DNA of 39,156 nt, taken from the NCBI GenBank assembly GCA_002842145.1, contig PHCF01000034.1:1-39156 (forward strand), given 5' to 3'. This document shows, one piece after another, positions 8,769 through 17,264 of the stretch. Each line of letters starts with the position of its first letter. Position 1 is the stretch's first letter. A program made the position numbers and the translations under genes. Under the pieces are notes generated by a model. It worked only from the letters and a program-made list of their open reading frames with translations. It searched no databases and was not told the origin of the DNA. This DNA comes from Betaproteobacteria bacterium HGW-Betaproteobacteria-6. GTDB lineage: Bacteria > Pseudomonadota > Gammaproteobacteria > Burkholderiales > Rhodocyclaceae.

Positions 8769-11700
8769 ATGGGATGGTTGGCGGGCTGGCTAATACAATT
8801 CAAGAGAACAACCTTCCGACGCCAACTGGCCATCCTGTTTGGCATCGGCGTCCTTGGAGTCTCCTTGCTCGCGGCATTTGCCACGTCCTGGCAAGGTAGC
8901 CGTCAGTTATATTCCAGCAAACTGGACAACGGCCTGCGCATAACGCAGACGCTCTCCACTCAAAGCCGCCTGGCTCTGGCATTTGGCTCAACCGACAACG
9001 TTGCCGAGGCACTTGAGACAGCAGCAGCCTTTCCTGATGTCACCCGGATCGAAATCCGCCACGTCGACGGGCGCGTCCTTTTCGAAAGTGGAAATGCCAT
9101 TGTCGGCGAAGTTGCCACTAATCTGCCAAACAGCGCTCGCCACCCTTATCTGCTTGCCGAAAACGCCACCGGATGGCGCTTCGTCGCGCCAGTCTGGTCG
9201 CTATCGGACCCCGATTCGCAGTTCGAGGTAACCGAGCGCAAGGACATATTGCTTGGATTTGTCATCATCGACCAGAGCAAGGCCACCCTCAACGCACTGG
9301 TTAGGGAAGTATTCGTCGTCAATTTCGCGGCCGGCCTCGCCTTCGCCCTGTTTTTCGGCATCGGCTTGCGTTTTCTGGCCCGTCGGCTGATCCGGCCATT
9401 GGCCAATCTATCCGCAACCATGGCTCGCGCCGAAAAGGGCGAAAGCGGACTGAGAGCGGACATCTCCGGCCCCCAAGACCTGGCTGAAATGGCCCATGCA
9501 TTCAACAGCATGATGGTTGCACTGGAGCAACGAGAACAGGAATTGCGCACAGCCCGCGACAGCGCCTTGCGCTTTGCCAAACTGAAATCCGATTTCGCTG
9601 CCACCGTCAGCCATGAAATCCGGACACCGCTGAACGGCGTAATCGGTACGCTCGATATGCTCAAGCTCGGGAAGCTGAACGATGAGCAACAGGAATTGCT
9701 CGGCCTGGCTTGGGACTCGTCGCAATATCTGCTGGAGTTGATCAACAACATCCTCGACTTCTCCCGCCTGGAAGCCGGCCGAATGGGCATCGATGCCTGC
9801 GATTTCGCACTCCAGCCGCTGATTGATGGCGTCATCGGCATGTTTCAAACACCAGTGGCTAGCAAGGGGCTGGAACTAACAGCGACCATCGCCCCAGCGG
9901 TGCCGAAAATTCTCAATGGCGACCCGGCACGAATTCGCCAGATTCTGATCAACCTGATCGGCAATGCCGTGAAATTTACTGAGCGAGGCTCAGTCACACT
10001 AACAGTCGAACCCCTAGAAGATGGTCGAATATTGCGATTCGGTGTGCGCGACACAGGCATCGGCATAGCCGAGGAGCACCAGTCGGTCATTTTCGACTCC
10101 TTCACCCAGGCCGATACCTCGACCACGAGACGCTACGGCGGAAGTGGTCTCGGTTTATCCATCTGCAAGCAAATCGCAAATCTGCTCGGCGGAGAGATTG
10201 GTGTCGACGGCAAACCAGGCCAAGGCAGCCTGTTCTGGTTCACTATCCCCTGCGTTACCGGCAGGCCAATAACGTTGCTTCGCCCGGATGCAGACGCGCC
10301 GGCCCTGAGCGGCTTACGCATTCTGATCGCCGAGGACAATGTCACCAACCAACTGGTTGCAGCCGGCATGTTGCGCCTGATCGGCTGTTCCAGCGCGATC
10401 GCCCGGAACGGTGTGGAAGCGGTGAGCATGTGGCAGGACGGCGACTGGGACCTCATCCTGATGGACTGCTCAATGCCGGAAATGGACGGTTTTCAGGCCA
10501 CGGCTGCCATTCGGCAACAAGAAGCCGGCCGAGGCACGCACATCCCCATCCTTGCCATGACAGCCAATACGCTGCCTGGAGATATTGAGCACTGCAAGGA
10601 AAGTGGCATGGACGACCACCTGCCAAAACCCCTGACACTCAACACGTTGACCTCAAGCCTCGAACATTGGCTGAACTGGAAACCGGACAAAGCGCTCATT
10701 CCCCAAGTAGCAAACGATTCCAGCGATCAACTGCTCGACAGTGGCGTTGTAACACGCCTGAGGGAAATTCTTGGGAGTTCGATAGGCGAGGCCGTCCGCC
10801 CGTTCCTGGAAGACATGCCTGGTTATCTTTTGGAACTGGAAACCGCCATTGCCGACGGCAACGCCGCCACGCTCCATCAGGTTACCCACGTGATCAAGGG
10901 GGCTGCCAGCAATCTCGGGGCTATTGCCTTGGCCGGTGTCGCCCGGGAAATGGAATTGCGGGCCGAGGCCAGCGATTTCAGCGAAACAAATGAACTACTC
11001 CAGCGCCTGCGGACGGAATTCGCTCTGGTCGAACCGATTCTGACAGCTGAACTGGATGGAACGTCAAGCAGCCTGCCCTCTCTACGCGAGGATGCCCCGG
11101 TTGTTCTGGTCGTGGACGACGATCGCAGCACCCGCTCCGCCCTGCGCAATGCCTTGCAGCGTAGCGGTTTCCGGGTGGCCGAAGCGGGCGATGGCAACGA
11201 TGCCTTGATCTGGCTGGAAAACAACGACGCCGACGCCGTGCTGATGGATGCCCTGATGCCCGTCATGGATGGCTTTGATGCTTGCCTGGCCCTGAAACGC
11301 CACCCACGCTGGAAAGAAATCCCGATTCTGATGATCACCGCGCTTGAGGACCGCCAATCCATCGAGCGCGCCTTCGAGGTCGGCGCCAGTGACTTCATCC
11401 CCAAGCCCATCCACCTATCTGTCGTCAATCAACGCGTGCGGCGGGTCATTGACGCCACCCGTGCCGAACGCCATGTCCAGCATCTCGCCTACAACGACGC
11501 ACTGACCGGCCTGCCCAATCGCCTGCTGTTCATGGAACAACTGAGCCGTGCCATCGAGCATGCCTCGGCCAACACGACCCAGTTGGCGGTACTTTTCCTC
11601 GACCTTGACCGCTTCAAGTTCATCAACGACACACTAGGTCACGAGGCCGGTGACAAATTGCTGGCCACCATGGCCCAGCGCCTCAAGGGTTGCGTCCGAG

Positions 11701-12797
11701 CCGACGACTGCGTGGCCCGCCTGGGCGGCGACGAATTCACGGTCCTTCTTGACGACCTGCCGAACGCCGCTGTTGCCGCCAGCGTCGCCCAGAACATCTG
11801 CCGAACGGTGTCTGCACCGTTGATCATCGATGACCAGGAAATCGTCATAACCACCAGCATAGGCATTTCGCTGTTTCCGCAGGATGGCCCTGATCTCAGC
11901 CGACTACTCCGTCATGCCGACACCGCCATGTATCGCGCCAAGCAAAGCGGCAGCGGTTTTTGCTATTACGAGGCGGCCATGGAGTCAGCTGTCTCGGACA
12001 GATTGAAGCTGGAAAACGATCTGCGCCATGCACTGGAGCGCGAGGAGTTTTCCGTTTTCTATCAGCCGGTGATAGACACCATCACCGGAAACATCAACGG
12101 CGTCGAGGCCCTGGTGCGCTGGATACACCCGGAAAACGGCATCGTATCTCCGGCCGAATTCATACCCGTTGCCGAAGAAACCGGACTCATCCTGCAACTA
12201 GGCGAATTTGTCCTGCGCAGTGCCTGCCGGCAAACGAAGGTCTGGCTCGACAACGGGATGCCAAACCTCCATGTCGCCGTCAATCTTTCCGCCAAACAAC
12301 TGGAACAGCCCAACCTGCGGAACATCATTCTCGGCGCGCTGGAGGATAGCGGCCTGCCAGCTTCGGCCCTGGTCCTCGAAATCACCGAAAGCGTGCTGAT
12401 GGAACGGGCGGCGGAAAGCATCGGCCTGCTATGCGAATTGCGCAAACTGGGCGTCCATATTTCCATTGACGATTTCGGCACAGGCTACTCCTCGCTTTCC
12501 TACCTCAAGCACTTGCCGGCCAATACCCTGAAAATCGACCGCTCTTTCGTTCAGGACATGCCGGAAGATGAAGACGCCGTAGCCATCGTCACCGGCATTC
12601 TGGCGCTCGCCCACAGCCTGCGCATGACCGTTGTCGCCGAAGGCGTTGAAACGGATGCCCAGCGGGCGACGCTGACCCGCCTGGAATGCGACTGCATGCA
12701 AGGCTTTCTTTTCTCCAAACCCTTGCCGGCCGAACTTGTCGAAACGCGGTTGTTTGCCCCCAAACGGCGGAAACGTTCACTGAAGAAGCAAAGCTGA
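8769..12797 (+). CDS. Hybrid sensor: histidine kinase-REC-Hpt-REC-GGDEF-EAL (1342 aa)
   Basis: An inner-membrane sensor that joins a phosphorelay to cyclic-di-GMP turnover in one chain. Membrane segments are at about 21-40 and 181-203, enclosing a periplasmic domain of about 140 residues; HAMP follows (about 203-256). The HisKA His is H282 (SHEIRTPLNG), followed by an HATPase (to about 500) with intact N and G boxes. REC1 has D566 (LMDCSMPEMDG), the Hpt domain H707 (HVIKGAASNLG) and REC2 D827 (LMDALMPVMDG). The GGDEF motif (986-990) is intact with an RADD inhibitory site five residues upstream. The EAL domain (E1113) has EITES, SIDDFGTGYSSL and KIDRSF, so both cyclase and phosphodiesterase may be active. 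It is the last gene of the TonB receptor/binding-protein operon; a hairpin lies 6 bases downstream. Confidence 0.93.
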   Translation: MGWLAGWLIQFKRTTFRRQLAILFGIGVLGVSLLAAFATSWQGSRQLYSSKLDNGLRITQTLSTQSRLALAFGSTDNVAEALETAAAFPDVTRIEIRHVDGRVLFESGNAIVGEVATNLPNSARHPYLLAENATGWRFVAPVWSLSDPDSQFEVTERKDILLGFVIIDQSKATLNALVREVFVVNFAAGLAFALFFGIGLRFLARRLIRPLANLSATMARAEKGESGLRADISGPQDLAEMAHAFNSMMVALEQREQELRTARDSALRFAKLKSDFAATVSHEIRTPLNGVIGTLDMLKLGKLNDEQQELLGLAWDSSQYLLELINNILDFSRLEAGRMGIDACDFALQPLIDGVIGMFQTPVASKGLELTATIAPAVPKILNGDPARIRQILINLIGNAVKFTERGSVTLTVEPLEDGRILRFGVRDTGIGIAEEHQSVIFDSFTQADTSTTRRYGGSGLGLSICKQIANLLGGEIGVDGKPGQGSLFWFTIPCVTGRPITLLRPDADAPALSGLRILIAEDNVTNQLVAAGMLRLIGCSSAIARNGVEAVSMWQDGDWDLILMDCSMPEMDGFQATAAIRQQEAGRGTHIPILAMTANTLPGDIEHCKESGMDDHLPKPLTLNTLTSSLEHWLNWKPDKALIPQVANDSSDQLLDSGVVTRLREILGSSIGEAVRPFLEDMPGYLLELETAIADGNAATLHQVTHVIKGAASNLGAIALAGVAREMELRAEASDFSETNELLQRLRTEFALVEPILTAELDGTSSSLPSLREDAPVVLVVDDDRSTRSALRNALQRSGFRVAEAGDGNDALIWLENNDADAVLMDALMPVMDGFDACLALKRHPRWKEIPILMITALEDRQSIERAFEVGASDFIPKPIHLSVVNQRVRRVIDATRAERHVQHLAYNDALTGLPNRLLFMEQLSRAIEHASANTTQLAVLFLDLDRFKFINDTLGHEAGDKLLATMAQRLKGCVRADDCVARLGGDEFTVLLDDLPNAAVAASVAQNICRTVSAPLIIDDQEIVITTSIGISLFPQDGPDLSRLLRHADTAMYRAKQSGSGFCYYEAAMESAVSDRLKLENDLRHALEREEFSVFYQPVIDTITGNINGVEALVRWIHPENGIVSPAEFIPVAEETGLILQLGEFVLRSACRQTKVWLDNGMPNLHVAVNLSAKQLEQPNLRNIILGALEDSGLPASALVLEITESVLMERAAESIGLLCELRKLGVHISIDDFGTGYSSLSYLKHLPANTLKIDRSFVQDMPEDEDAVAIVTGILALAHSLRMTVVAEGVETDAQRATLTRLECDCMQGFLFSKPLPAELVETRLFAPKRRKRSLKKQS

Positions 12798-12803
12798 CGT
12801 TTA

Positions 12804-12822
12804 TTGCCCAATATTTGGGCAA
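12804..12822. terminator. Hairpin after the giant kinase gene: terminator or operator
   Basis: TTGCCCAA-TAT-TTGGGCAA is a perfect 8-bp inverted repeat with a 3-base loop, 6 bases after the kinase stop codon. No clean T-run follows (only TTTT about 15 bases later), so it could be a weak intrinsic terminator, an mRNA-stabilising stem or an operator for the next gene. Confidence 0.4.
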
Positions 12823-12870
12823 CGCGCAAAAGCCTTTTCAGCTCATGAACTTGCCAGGCTTGTCCCGAGC

Positions 12871-12879
12871 TTATCCACA
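12871..12879 (+). other. Single consensus DnaA box
   Basis: TTATCCACA is the exact consensus 9-mer, in the 195-base gap between the kinase gene and the DUF3568-like gene. A partial second match (GATAACCACA, 12900-12909) follows. Without a cluster it is not evidence for an origin; a DnaA titration or regulatory role, or chance, are all possible. Confidence 0.25.
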
Positions 12880-12991
12880 GCCTTGTCCGACCAGAACGGG
12901 GATAACCACACACGAACGGCGTGTAAAATAAACCCACGCACCATTGGCTGTTGGACGTAAAATCATCCCGCACAATTTCCGGGGTGACCCC

Positions 12992-13405
12992 ATGTATCGA
13001 AAAATATCTGCTGCGTTCCTGATCATCGGCATCGCCTCGGTCACATCTGGATGTGCCCCGGTGATCGTCTCAGCAGCCGGCCTCGGGGCCAGCGCGATCT
13101 TTTCCCATCACGTCAACGGTCAGGCCTCGCGGACCTTCACCGCACCACTCCGCCGCGTCCGGGTTGCCGTGCTGACCGCCTTGAAGAAAATGTCGATCAA
13201 GCCGGAGACCACGGAAAAAACGGAACTTGGCCAGCGCATCACCGCCAGCGCCGGGGGGCGCAACATCGAGATTGAACTTGAAGTCGTCACGCCGAGCACC
13301 ACCCTCATGCGCACGGTGGCCCGCAGCGAAAGCGGGTTGACGGTCGACTCGGCAACCGCCACCGAAATCACTCATCAGACCGAAACGGCAATCGGCCGCA
13401 CTTAG
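12992..13405 (+). CDS. DUF3568-like small lipoprotein
   Basis: 137 residues from the ATG at 12992 (GGGGTGA upstream). The N-terminus MYRKISAAFLIIGIASVTSG followed by Cys21 is a lipoprotein signal with a lipobox-like TSGC. The mature part has a Gly/Ala-rich helix, then a compact domain (RTFTAPLRRVRVAVLTALKK; ITASAGGRNIEIELEVVTPS) resembling the DUF3568 family. An earlier in-frame start at 12944 would put a charged stretch before the signal and is less likely. It stands alone; its function is unknown, and envelope stress or surface association is only a guess. Confidence 0.75.
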   Translation: MYRKISAAFLIIGIASVTSGCAPVIVSAAGLGASAIFSHHVNGQASRTFTAPLRRVRVAVLTALKKMSIKPETTEKTELGQRITASAGGRNIEIELEVVTPSTTLMRTVARSESGLTVDSATATEITHQTETAIGRT

Positions 13406-13423
13406 CCCCGCGCAGAGGCGCCG

Positions 13424-13744
13424 CTATCCTTGCAGCGGGGCCAAACCCAGCCTTTTGCGGGCCTGACTGCAGGCGGCATGTTCGGTGTCGAACTCCCGGC
13501 AGGGCGATGGCCGAACGTCGTAAATCGTGCATTGAACAGCCACGCCGACCTCGCCGGCCAACGCCACGCAGCGCGGTGGGCTGGCATCGGTGCCGCACAG
13601 GCGGACGATGGCCGGCGTCACCGGCACCGTCATTTCGACTGGCACGCCCTGCCCCCAGGCAAAGGCGCCACCGGCCAGCTCGGACGGGTGGAAATCGACG
13701 CGCATGCTGGAGCAGCAGGCGCCGCAGGTCTGGCAAACGTTCAT
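13424..13744 (-). CDS. YkgJ-type CxxCxxCC zinc/iron-cluster protein
   Basis: 106 residues starting MNVCQTCGACCSSM, the N-terminal cysteine cluster that defines the YkgJ (putative Zn- or Fe-chelate binding) family. Further conserved Cys residues appear in RCVAL, VQCTIYDVRPSPCREF and HAAC. The start is the ATG at 13744-13742, which overlaps the stop of the TrmB-like gene as ATGA; a longer frame beginning MALSGQPV is possible but would lie in the preceding gene. It is the third gene of a dusC-trmB-ykgJ unit. The biochemical role is not established. Confidence 0.85.
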   Translation of the reverse strand: MNVCQTCGACCSSMRVDFHPSELAGGAFAWGQGVPVEMTVPVTPAIVRLCGTDASPPRCVALAGEVGVAVQCTIYDVRPSPCREFDTEHAACSQARKRLGLAPLQG

Positions 13745-14421
13745 GACAGGCTGACCCGACAGCGCCACAATTCGTGGCCGGAGGCGAGATATTTCTTTTC
13801 GAAAGGTGTCATCGGGTCATCGGTCGCATACCGTTCGGCAACGACCGGCCGGCCGCTGAGCAGGCTCAGCGCCAGGGCCATTTCCTCGATATAGATGCGC
13901 CAGTTGCTGCGGCATTCGACTTCGCCGCCCAGTTCTCGCCACACTGGAAACACCGCATGACCCTGCCAGCGCCGGGCCAGATGGCCGATCTTCGGCCACG
14001 GATTGGGGTAGAGGTTGTAATGGCGGGCCAGACGGATTCCGTTTTCGGCCAGCAGGCGCCAGAAATCGACCAGATCGGCCCGGATCAGTTGCGCGTTGGC
14101 CGGCATCGGCAAGGGTTTGCCACGACTGATGCGGTCGACCGACTGATCGACGCCAAAAACGAAATGATCGGGGAAGGTTTCGGCGATGCGCTGCGTGCTC
14201 CAGCCAACGCCGCAGCCGGCATCGAGAATGAGCTGCGCCTGCGGATTCCACGCATGATGCGCCGCCATGGCCGCCGCGAAAGCCTCGCGGTTGTAATCGG
14301 CAAGCGGCTTCCGGAACGGGTGCGCCATGTGCCGGTGGACAAGCGCTTCGAGATCGCGGTGCGGGCCATCCTGGGCGCTGGAAATGAAGCGCGAGTTGCC
14401 TGATACGGTTTCGTCCATCAT
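13741..14421 (-). CDS. TrmB-like tRNA (guanine-N7)-methyltransferase
   Basis: 226 residues. SAM-binding motif I is LILDAGCGVGWST (about residues 65-77), followed by FVFGVDQSVDRI. The signature region NLYPNPWPK (about 135) matches the TrmB FPDPWPK motif, but the Asp is Asn and the usual KRRHxKRR stretch is replaced by IGHLARRWQGH. So it may be a divergent TrmB or a TrmB-like paralogue rather than the housekeeping m7G46 enzyme. The start (ATG 14421-14419) overlaps the dusC stop as ATGA, and the stop overlaps the ykgJ start. The dusC neighbour, another tRNA-modifying enzyme, supports a tRNA role. Confidence 0.8.
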   Translation of the reverse strand: MMDETVSGNSRFISSAQDGPHRDLEALVHRHMAHPFRKPLADYNREAFAAAMAAHHAWNPQAQLILDAGCGVGWSTQRIAETFPDHFVFGVDQSVDRISRGKPLPMPANAQLIRADLVDFWRLLAENGIRLARHYNLYPNPWPKIGHLARRWQGHAVFPVWRELGGEVECRSNWRIYIEEMALALSLLSGRPVVAERYATDDPMTPFEKKYLASGHELWRCRVSLS

Positions 14422-15377
14422 GCCGCCAGCCGTTCCGGCATCAGCAACCCTTCGGCGACCAGCGCCGCATCGATATCGGCAGCCCCCTTGATCGGCCGCA
14501 AGAGATCGTACAGATCGCCGGCCTCCGGATAGTTCCGGCGCAGCATGGCCAGCCACTGCTTGAGCCGGCCACCAGCATGGACCGCCACGACTTTCTTGCG
14601 CACGCCCAACCAGTAGTCGCCCACGGCCGGCCGGATTTCGGCCCAGCCGCCGGTTTCCTCACCGCGCACACGCCGCGCCAGCAACGGGTCGGCCACCGCA
14701 CCCCGACCCACCATGATGTCGGCGCAACCGGTCGCCGCCTGGCAATTGCGAAAATCCTCGACGGTCCAAACCTCGCCATTGGCGATCAGCGGAATATCGA
14801 TGGCGGCGCGCACCCGGTCTATCCATTCCCAGCGGGCCGGCGGACGATAGCCATCCACCTTGGTACGGCCATGCACGATCAGTTCGTCGATGCCGGCAGC
14901 GACCAGCGCCTGCGCGTTCTCGACGGCTCGGCTGGTGTTGTCGATGCCCAGGCGCATTTTGGCAGTAAACGGAATATGCGCCGGCACCACGGCGCGCACG
15001 GCACTGGCGATTTCGTTGAGCAGTTCGGGTTCGCCGAGCAAGGCGGCACCGCCGCGATGGCGATTCACTGTCGGGGCCGGGCAGCCAAAATTGAGGTCGA
15101 TGCCAGCCGGGTTCAGCGTCACCAGCCGGCTGGCATTCTCGGCCATCAAATACGGATCGGAGCCGAGCAACTGGACGCGCATCGGCGTGCCGGCTGCCGT
15201 CTTGCCGCCGTTCAGCAGTTCCGGGCAGATGCGCTCGTAGGTCTTGGCCGGCAGCACATTGGCCGAGACCCGGACGAATTCGCAGATGCCCCAGTCATAG
15301 CCGCCAATGGCCGTCAGCACGCCGCGCAGCAAATCGTCGGCGAGCCCTTCCATGGGGGCGAGAAGTATGCGGGACAT
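14418..15377 (-). CDS. dusC: tRNA-dihydrouridine synthase, DusC-like
   Basis: 319 residues, an FMN-dependent TIM barrel that reduces a specific tRNA uridine (U16 in the DusC subfamily). It begins MSRILLAPMEGLADDLLRG, then VQLLGSDP, the catalytic Cys in LNFGCPAPTVNRHRGGAALL (about residues 94-113), FTAKMRLG, IVHGRT, PLIANGEV and IMVGRGAVADP. The C-terminal helical tRNA-binding domain is present. The EFVRVSANVL segment and total length fit DusC better than DusA or DusB. It is the first gene of an overlapping dusC-trmB-ykgJ operon and lies 50 bases from the divergent PIN gene. Confidence 0.93.
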   Translation of the reverse strand: MSRILLAPMEGLADDLLRGVLTAIGGYDWGICEFVRVSANVLPAKTYERICPELLNGGKTAAGTPMRVQLLGSDPYLMAENASRLVTLNPAGIDLNFGCPAPTVNRHRGGAALLGEPELLNEIASAVRAVVPAHIPFTAKMRLGIDNTSRAVENAQALVAAGIDELIVHGRTKVDGYRPPARWEWIDRVRAAIDIPLIANGEVWTVEDFRNCQAATGCADIMVGRGAVADPLLARRVRGEETGGWAEIRPAVGDYWLGVRKKVVAVHAGGRLKQWLAMLRRNYPEAGDLYDLLRPIKGAADIDAALVAEGLLMPERLAA

Positions 15378-15427
15378 CAGGCAGATTCCAGAACAAGAGC
15401 AGCAAAGGCCGGCATTATAATCGCCCC

Positions 15428-15847
15428 ATGCTGCGCTTAGTTCTCGATACCAATGTCGTCCTCGATCTCTTTCACTGGGGCAACACCGATGCCGTGCCGA
15501 TCATGGCGGCGCTCGAGGCTGGCGAGATTCAATGTGTCGTCGACAACCGCACGCTCGACGAGTTGCAGCGCGTGCTGACCTACCCGCAACTGAAGCTGAC
15601 GCCGGACATGATGGCCGAGCGCTACGCCCGCTATTCGCGGCTGGTTGAAGTGTTTCCCGAAGGCGAAGCGCCGAAGCTGCCGCGCTGCAAGGACCGCGAC
15701 GACCAGAAGTTCCTCGAACTGGCCGCCCGCTGCGGCGCCAACCTGCTGGTCAGCAAGGACAAGGCGCTGCTCAGGCTGCGCGGGAGGACCACACTGGGAT
15801 TCGAGATCGTCAAGCCGGCCGCGGCGTCGGCATTGCTGGCGACCTGA
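15428..15847 (+). CDS. PIN-domain protein, putative ribonuclease
   Basis: 139 residues. It begins MLRLVLDTNVVLDLF, with the first PIN acidic residue (D7); E44 in RTLDELQRVL and the CKDRDDQKFLELA cluster provide the others, then ANLLVSKDKALL. This matches the COG1569-type PIN family often annotated as VapC-like toxins. No antitoxin-sized gene overlaps or precedes it: dusC lies 50 bases upstream on the other strand and 178 bases without a gene follow. It may therefore be a solitary housekeeping-type PIN nuclease rather than half of a toxin-antitoxin pair. Confidence 0.88.
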   Translation: MLRLVLDTNVVLDLFHWGNTDAVPIMAALEAGEIQCVVDNRTLDELQRVLTYPQLKLTPDMMAERYARYSRLVEVFPEGEAPKLPRCKDRDDQKFLELAARCGANLLVSKDKALLRLRGRTTLGFEIVKPAAASALLAT

Positions 15848-15884
15848 GATACAACCGGCCGCCGGTGGCTGCCGGGAGTGAGTT

Positions 15885-15920
15885 CCACGGTCAACCGGAA
15901 AAAAATGGCCAAAATCAAAA
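15885..15920 (+). repeat. Dispersed direct repeat, copy 1 (intergenic)
   Basis: Contains the exact 18-base core ACGGTCAACCGGAAAAAA followed by ATGGCCAAAATCAAAA. It lies between the converging PIN and hydrolase genes. See copies at 19341, 22838, 25874, 34533 and 35716; all six have the same orientation. Confidence 0.8.
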
Positions 15921-15987
15921 TGAGAAGGACCGGTCATTGAGGCAGCGATTGGCCTTGGCGCGCGCAATCCGCGGCCCCTGTTCATCC

Positions 15988-16016
15988 TTGGCCGCGCCTC
16001 GCGGCAGCGCGGCCAA
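15988..16016. terminator. Inverted repeat between converging genes, possible bidirectional terminator
   Basis: TTGGCCGCG (15988-15996) and CGCGGCCAA (16008-16016) form a perfect 9-bp stem with an 11-base loop, just before the 3' end of the hydrolase gene. A competing pairing exists between CGATTGGCC (15946-15954) and GGCCAATCG (16011-16019). No T-run is present on either strand. The rest of 15848-16025 holds only the dispersed repeat. Confidence 0.4.
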
Positions 16017-16025
16017 TCGGCGTCG

Positions 16026-16982
16026 CTACTTCCCGTCAATTTCGTATATCTGCGAGAGCAGCAGGCGGAATGCCGAGCTGTGCCCGGGCTCGGTCGGGCG
16101 GACCACCCCTTGATCCTGCAGGACGGCGATCAATTTCATCGGCGCAACGCGCTTGTCACCGACGATTTCGACGTGCCCTGCCTTCACCTCCACGCGCGTC
16201 AGACGAAGATCGTCTTCAACCAGGGAATTGCGCTGCTCGGCCAGCGAGAAAATGTCGTCATCCTCGATGCAACGACCGTTTTCCTCATGGCGACAGGTAT
16301 CGCGCTCATCGGTATCGATTTTCAGATAGCGGGTGACCTGATCGGTCAGCCGGCCCGGCTCGCGAATAAACCGCGACGAGTACGTGATGTCAGCCCACTT
16401 CGGACCGGTCGCCACATAGCAGCTCAAGGGCAGCAGCCCGAGCGTCAGCGGATACAACCAGGTTTTGCCACAGGTGCGCGCCGACGCTATTCCCGCGAAT
16501 GGCCCCGAAATGGTCACCAGGCGCAAATCGACATGCGGGGTACGGCTGCCTTCCGTCACTGAGGCGCGGGCAATCAGTGCGCCCTGGCTATGGCCGATCA
16601 CCGTCACCTGCGGCACCTGCGACTGCCCGGCCAGTTGCTCGATGGCGGTCCGCAACTCAGCCGCGCTGTGCGCGAGTTTGGCCCGGTCATCATAGGTAAA
16701 GCAGGCCGATTGCTGGCCGTGGAAAGCCAGCACCTGGGCCAGGCCGCGAAACTGGCCCGACGAGCCGAAACAGCCATGAACCAGCACATTGATCGGCTGG
16801 CTCGCATCGAATCGCAAACGGCGATCCGGATTGTCCGTGCACGGACCCAGGCCGGGAATCTGGAGGGTGATGTTGGCTGGCGGCAGGCGGCCGGGTTCGA
16901 GATCGAGCGCGGTTATCGCTTGGCGCGTCGTGCAGCCCCCGAGAAGACTGAGGACAGCCATCAAAATAGCGATGCGAACCAT
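16026..16982 (-). CDS. Alpha/beta-hydrolase-fold lipoprotein
   Basis: 318 residues from the ATG at 16982-16980; AGGTG lies upstream and this start gives a clean lipoprotein signal, MVRIAILMAVLSLLGG followed by Cys17. The hydrolase core has INVLVHGCFGS (oxyanion-side HG motif), the nucleophile elbow VIGHSQGALIA, and a candidate His in the C-terminal KAGHVEIVGDKR segment. An acidic, Cys-containing loop (DERDTCRHEENGRCIEDDD) precedes it. It is probably an envelope-anchored esterase or lipase; the substrate is unknown. The frame is open well upstream of the start, but that part has no recognisable domain. It is divergent from the hydrogenase operon across 282 bases. Confidence 0.8.
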   Translation of the reverse strand: MVRIAILMAVLSLLGGCTTRQAITALDLEPGRLPPANITLQIPGLGPCTDNPDRRLRFDASQPINVLVHGCFGSSGQFRGLAQVLAFHGQQSACFTYDDRAKLAHSAAELRTAIEQLAGQSQVPQVTVIGHSQGALIARASVTEGSRTPHVDLRLVTISGPFAGIASARTCGKTWLYPLTLGLLPLSCYVATGPKWADITYSSRFIREPGRLTDQVTRYLKIDTDERDTCRHEENGRCIEDDDIFSLAEQRNSLVEDDLRLTRVEVKAGHVEIVGDKRVAPMKLIAVLQDQGVVRPTEPGHSSAFRLLLSQIYEIDGK

Positions 16983-17167
16983 AGTGGACACCTGACGGAT
17001 TTTGGCGGGGATGAATGATCGAAACAGGCCGTGGCAAGGCTCGATCCGGCAGAGCATTTTGCGGCTAGCGAAATGGAATAACAAGGAACGACGAAGCGGG
17101 CAAGATCGGCGGTAACATTGCAATTGCAGGCAGACAGACGCAGGAAAGCAAAAAAGAAATTTAACTT

Positions 17168-17195
17168 TTGCCAGTATTGATAATAATGTTATATC
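17168..17195 (+). promoter_or_regulatory. Candidate sigma70 promoter of the hydrogenase operon
   Basis: TTGCCA (-35), a 16-base spacer and TATATC (-10, 4 of 6) lie about 70 bases before the small-subunit start, in the AT-rich part of the 282-base divergent gap 16983-17264. A strong AGGAG (17253-17257) then precedes the start codon. No clear -24/-12 sigma54 element or complete FNR palindrome was found in the gap; only the half-site TTGAT (17177-17181) is present. Confidence 0.35.
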
Positions 17196-17264
17196 TTGAA
17201 GCTTGTAACAAAAATCATCGCCGATCAGTCTACGCAACCACCTGATGGCAAAAGGAGACTCAGC

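Noticed and set aside
12871-12909. Replication origin
   Set aside because: One exact DnaA box and one partial match without an AT-rich unwinding region or dnaA, dnaN or gyrB nearby is not enough.
15428-15847. VapBC-type toxin-antitoxin module
   Set aside because: Only the PIN protein is present; no antitoxin-sized gene adjoins it on either strand.
17196-17264. Longer small-subunit N-terminus from TTG 17196
   Set aside because: The ATG at 17265 has a strong AGGAG and the conserved sequence begins there; the extension has no signal peptide or homology.
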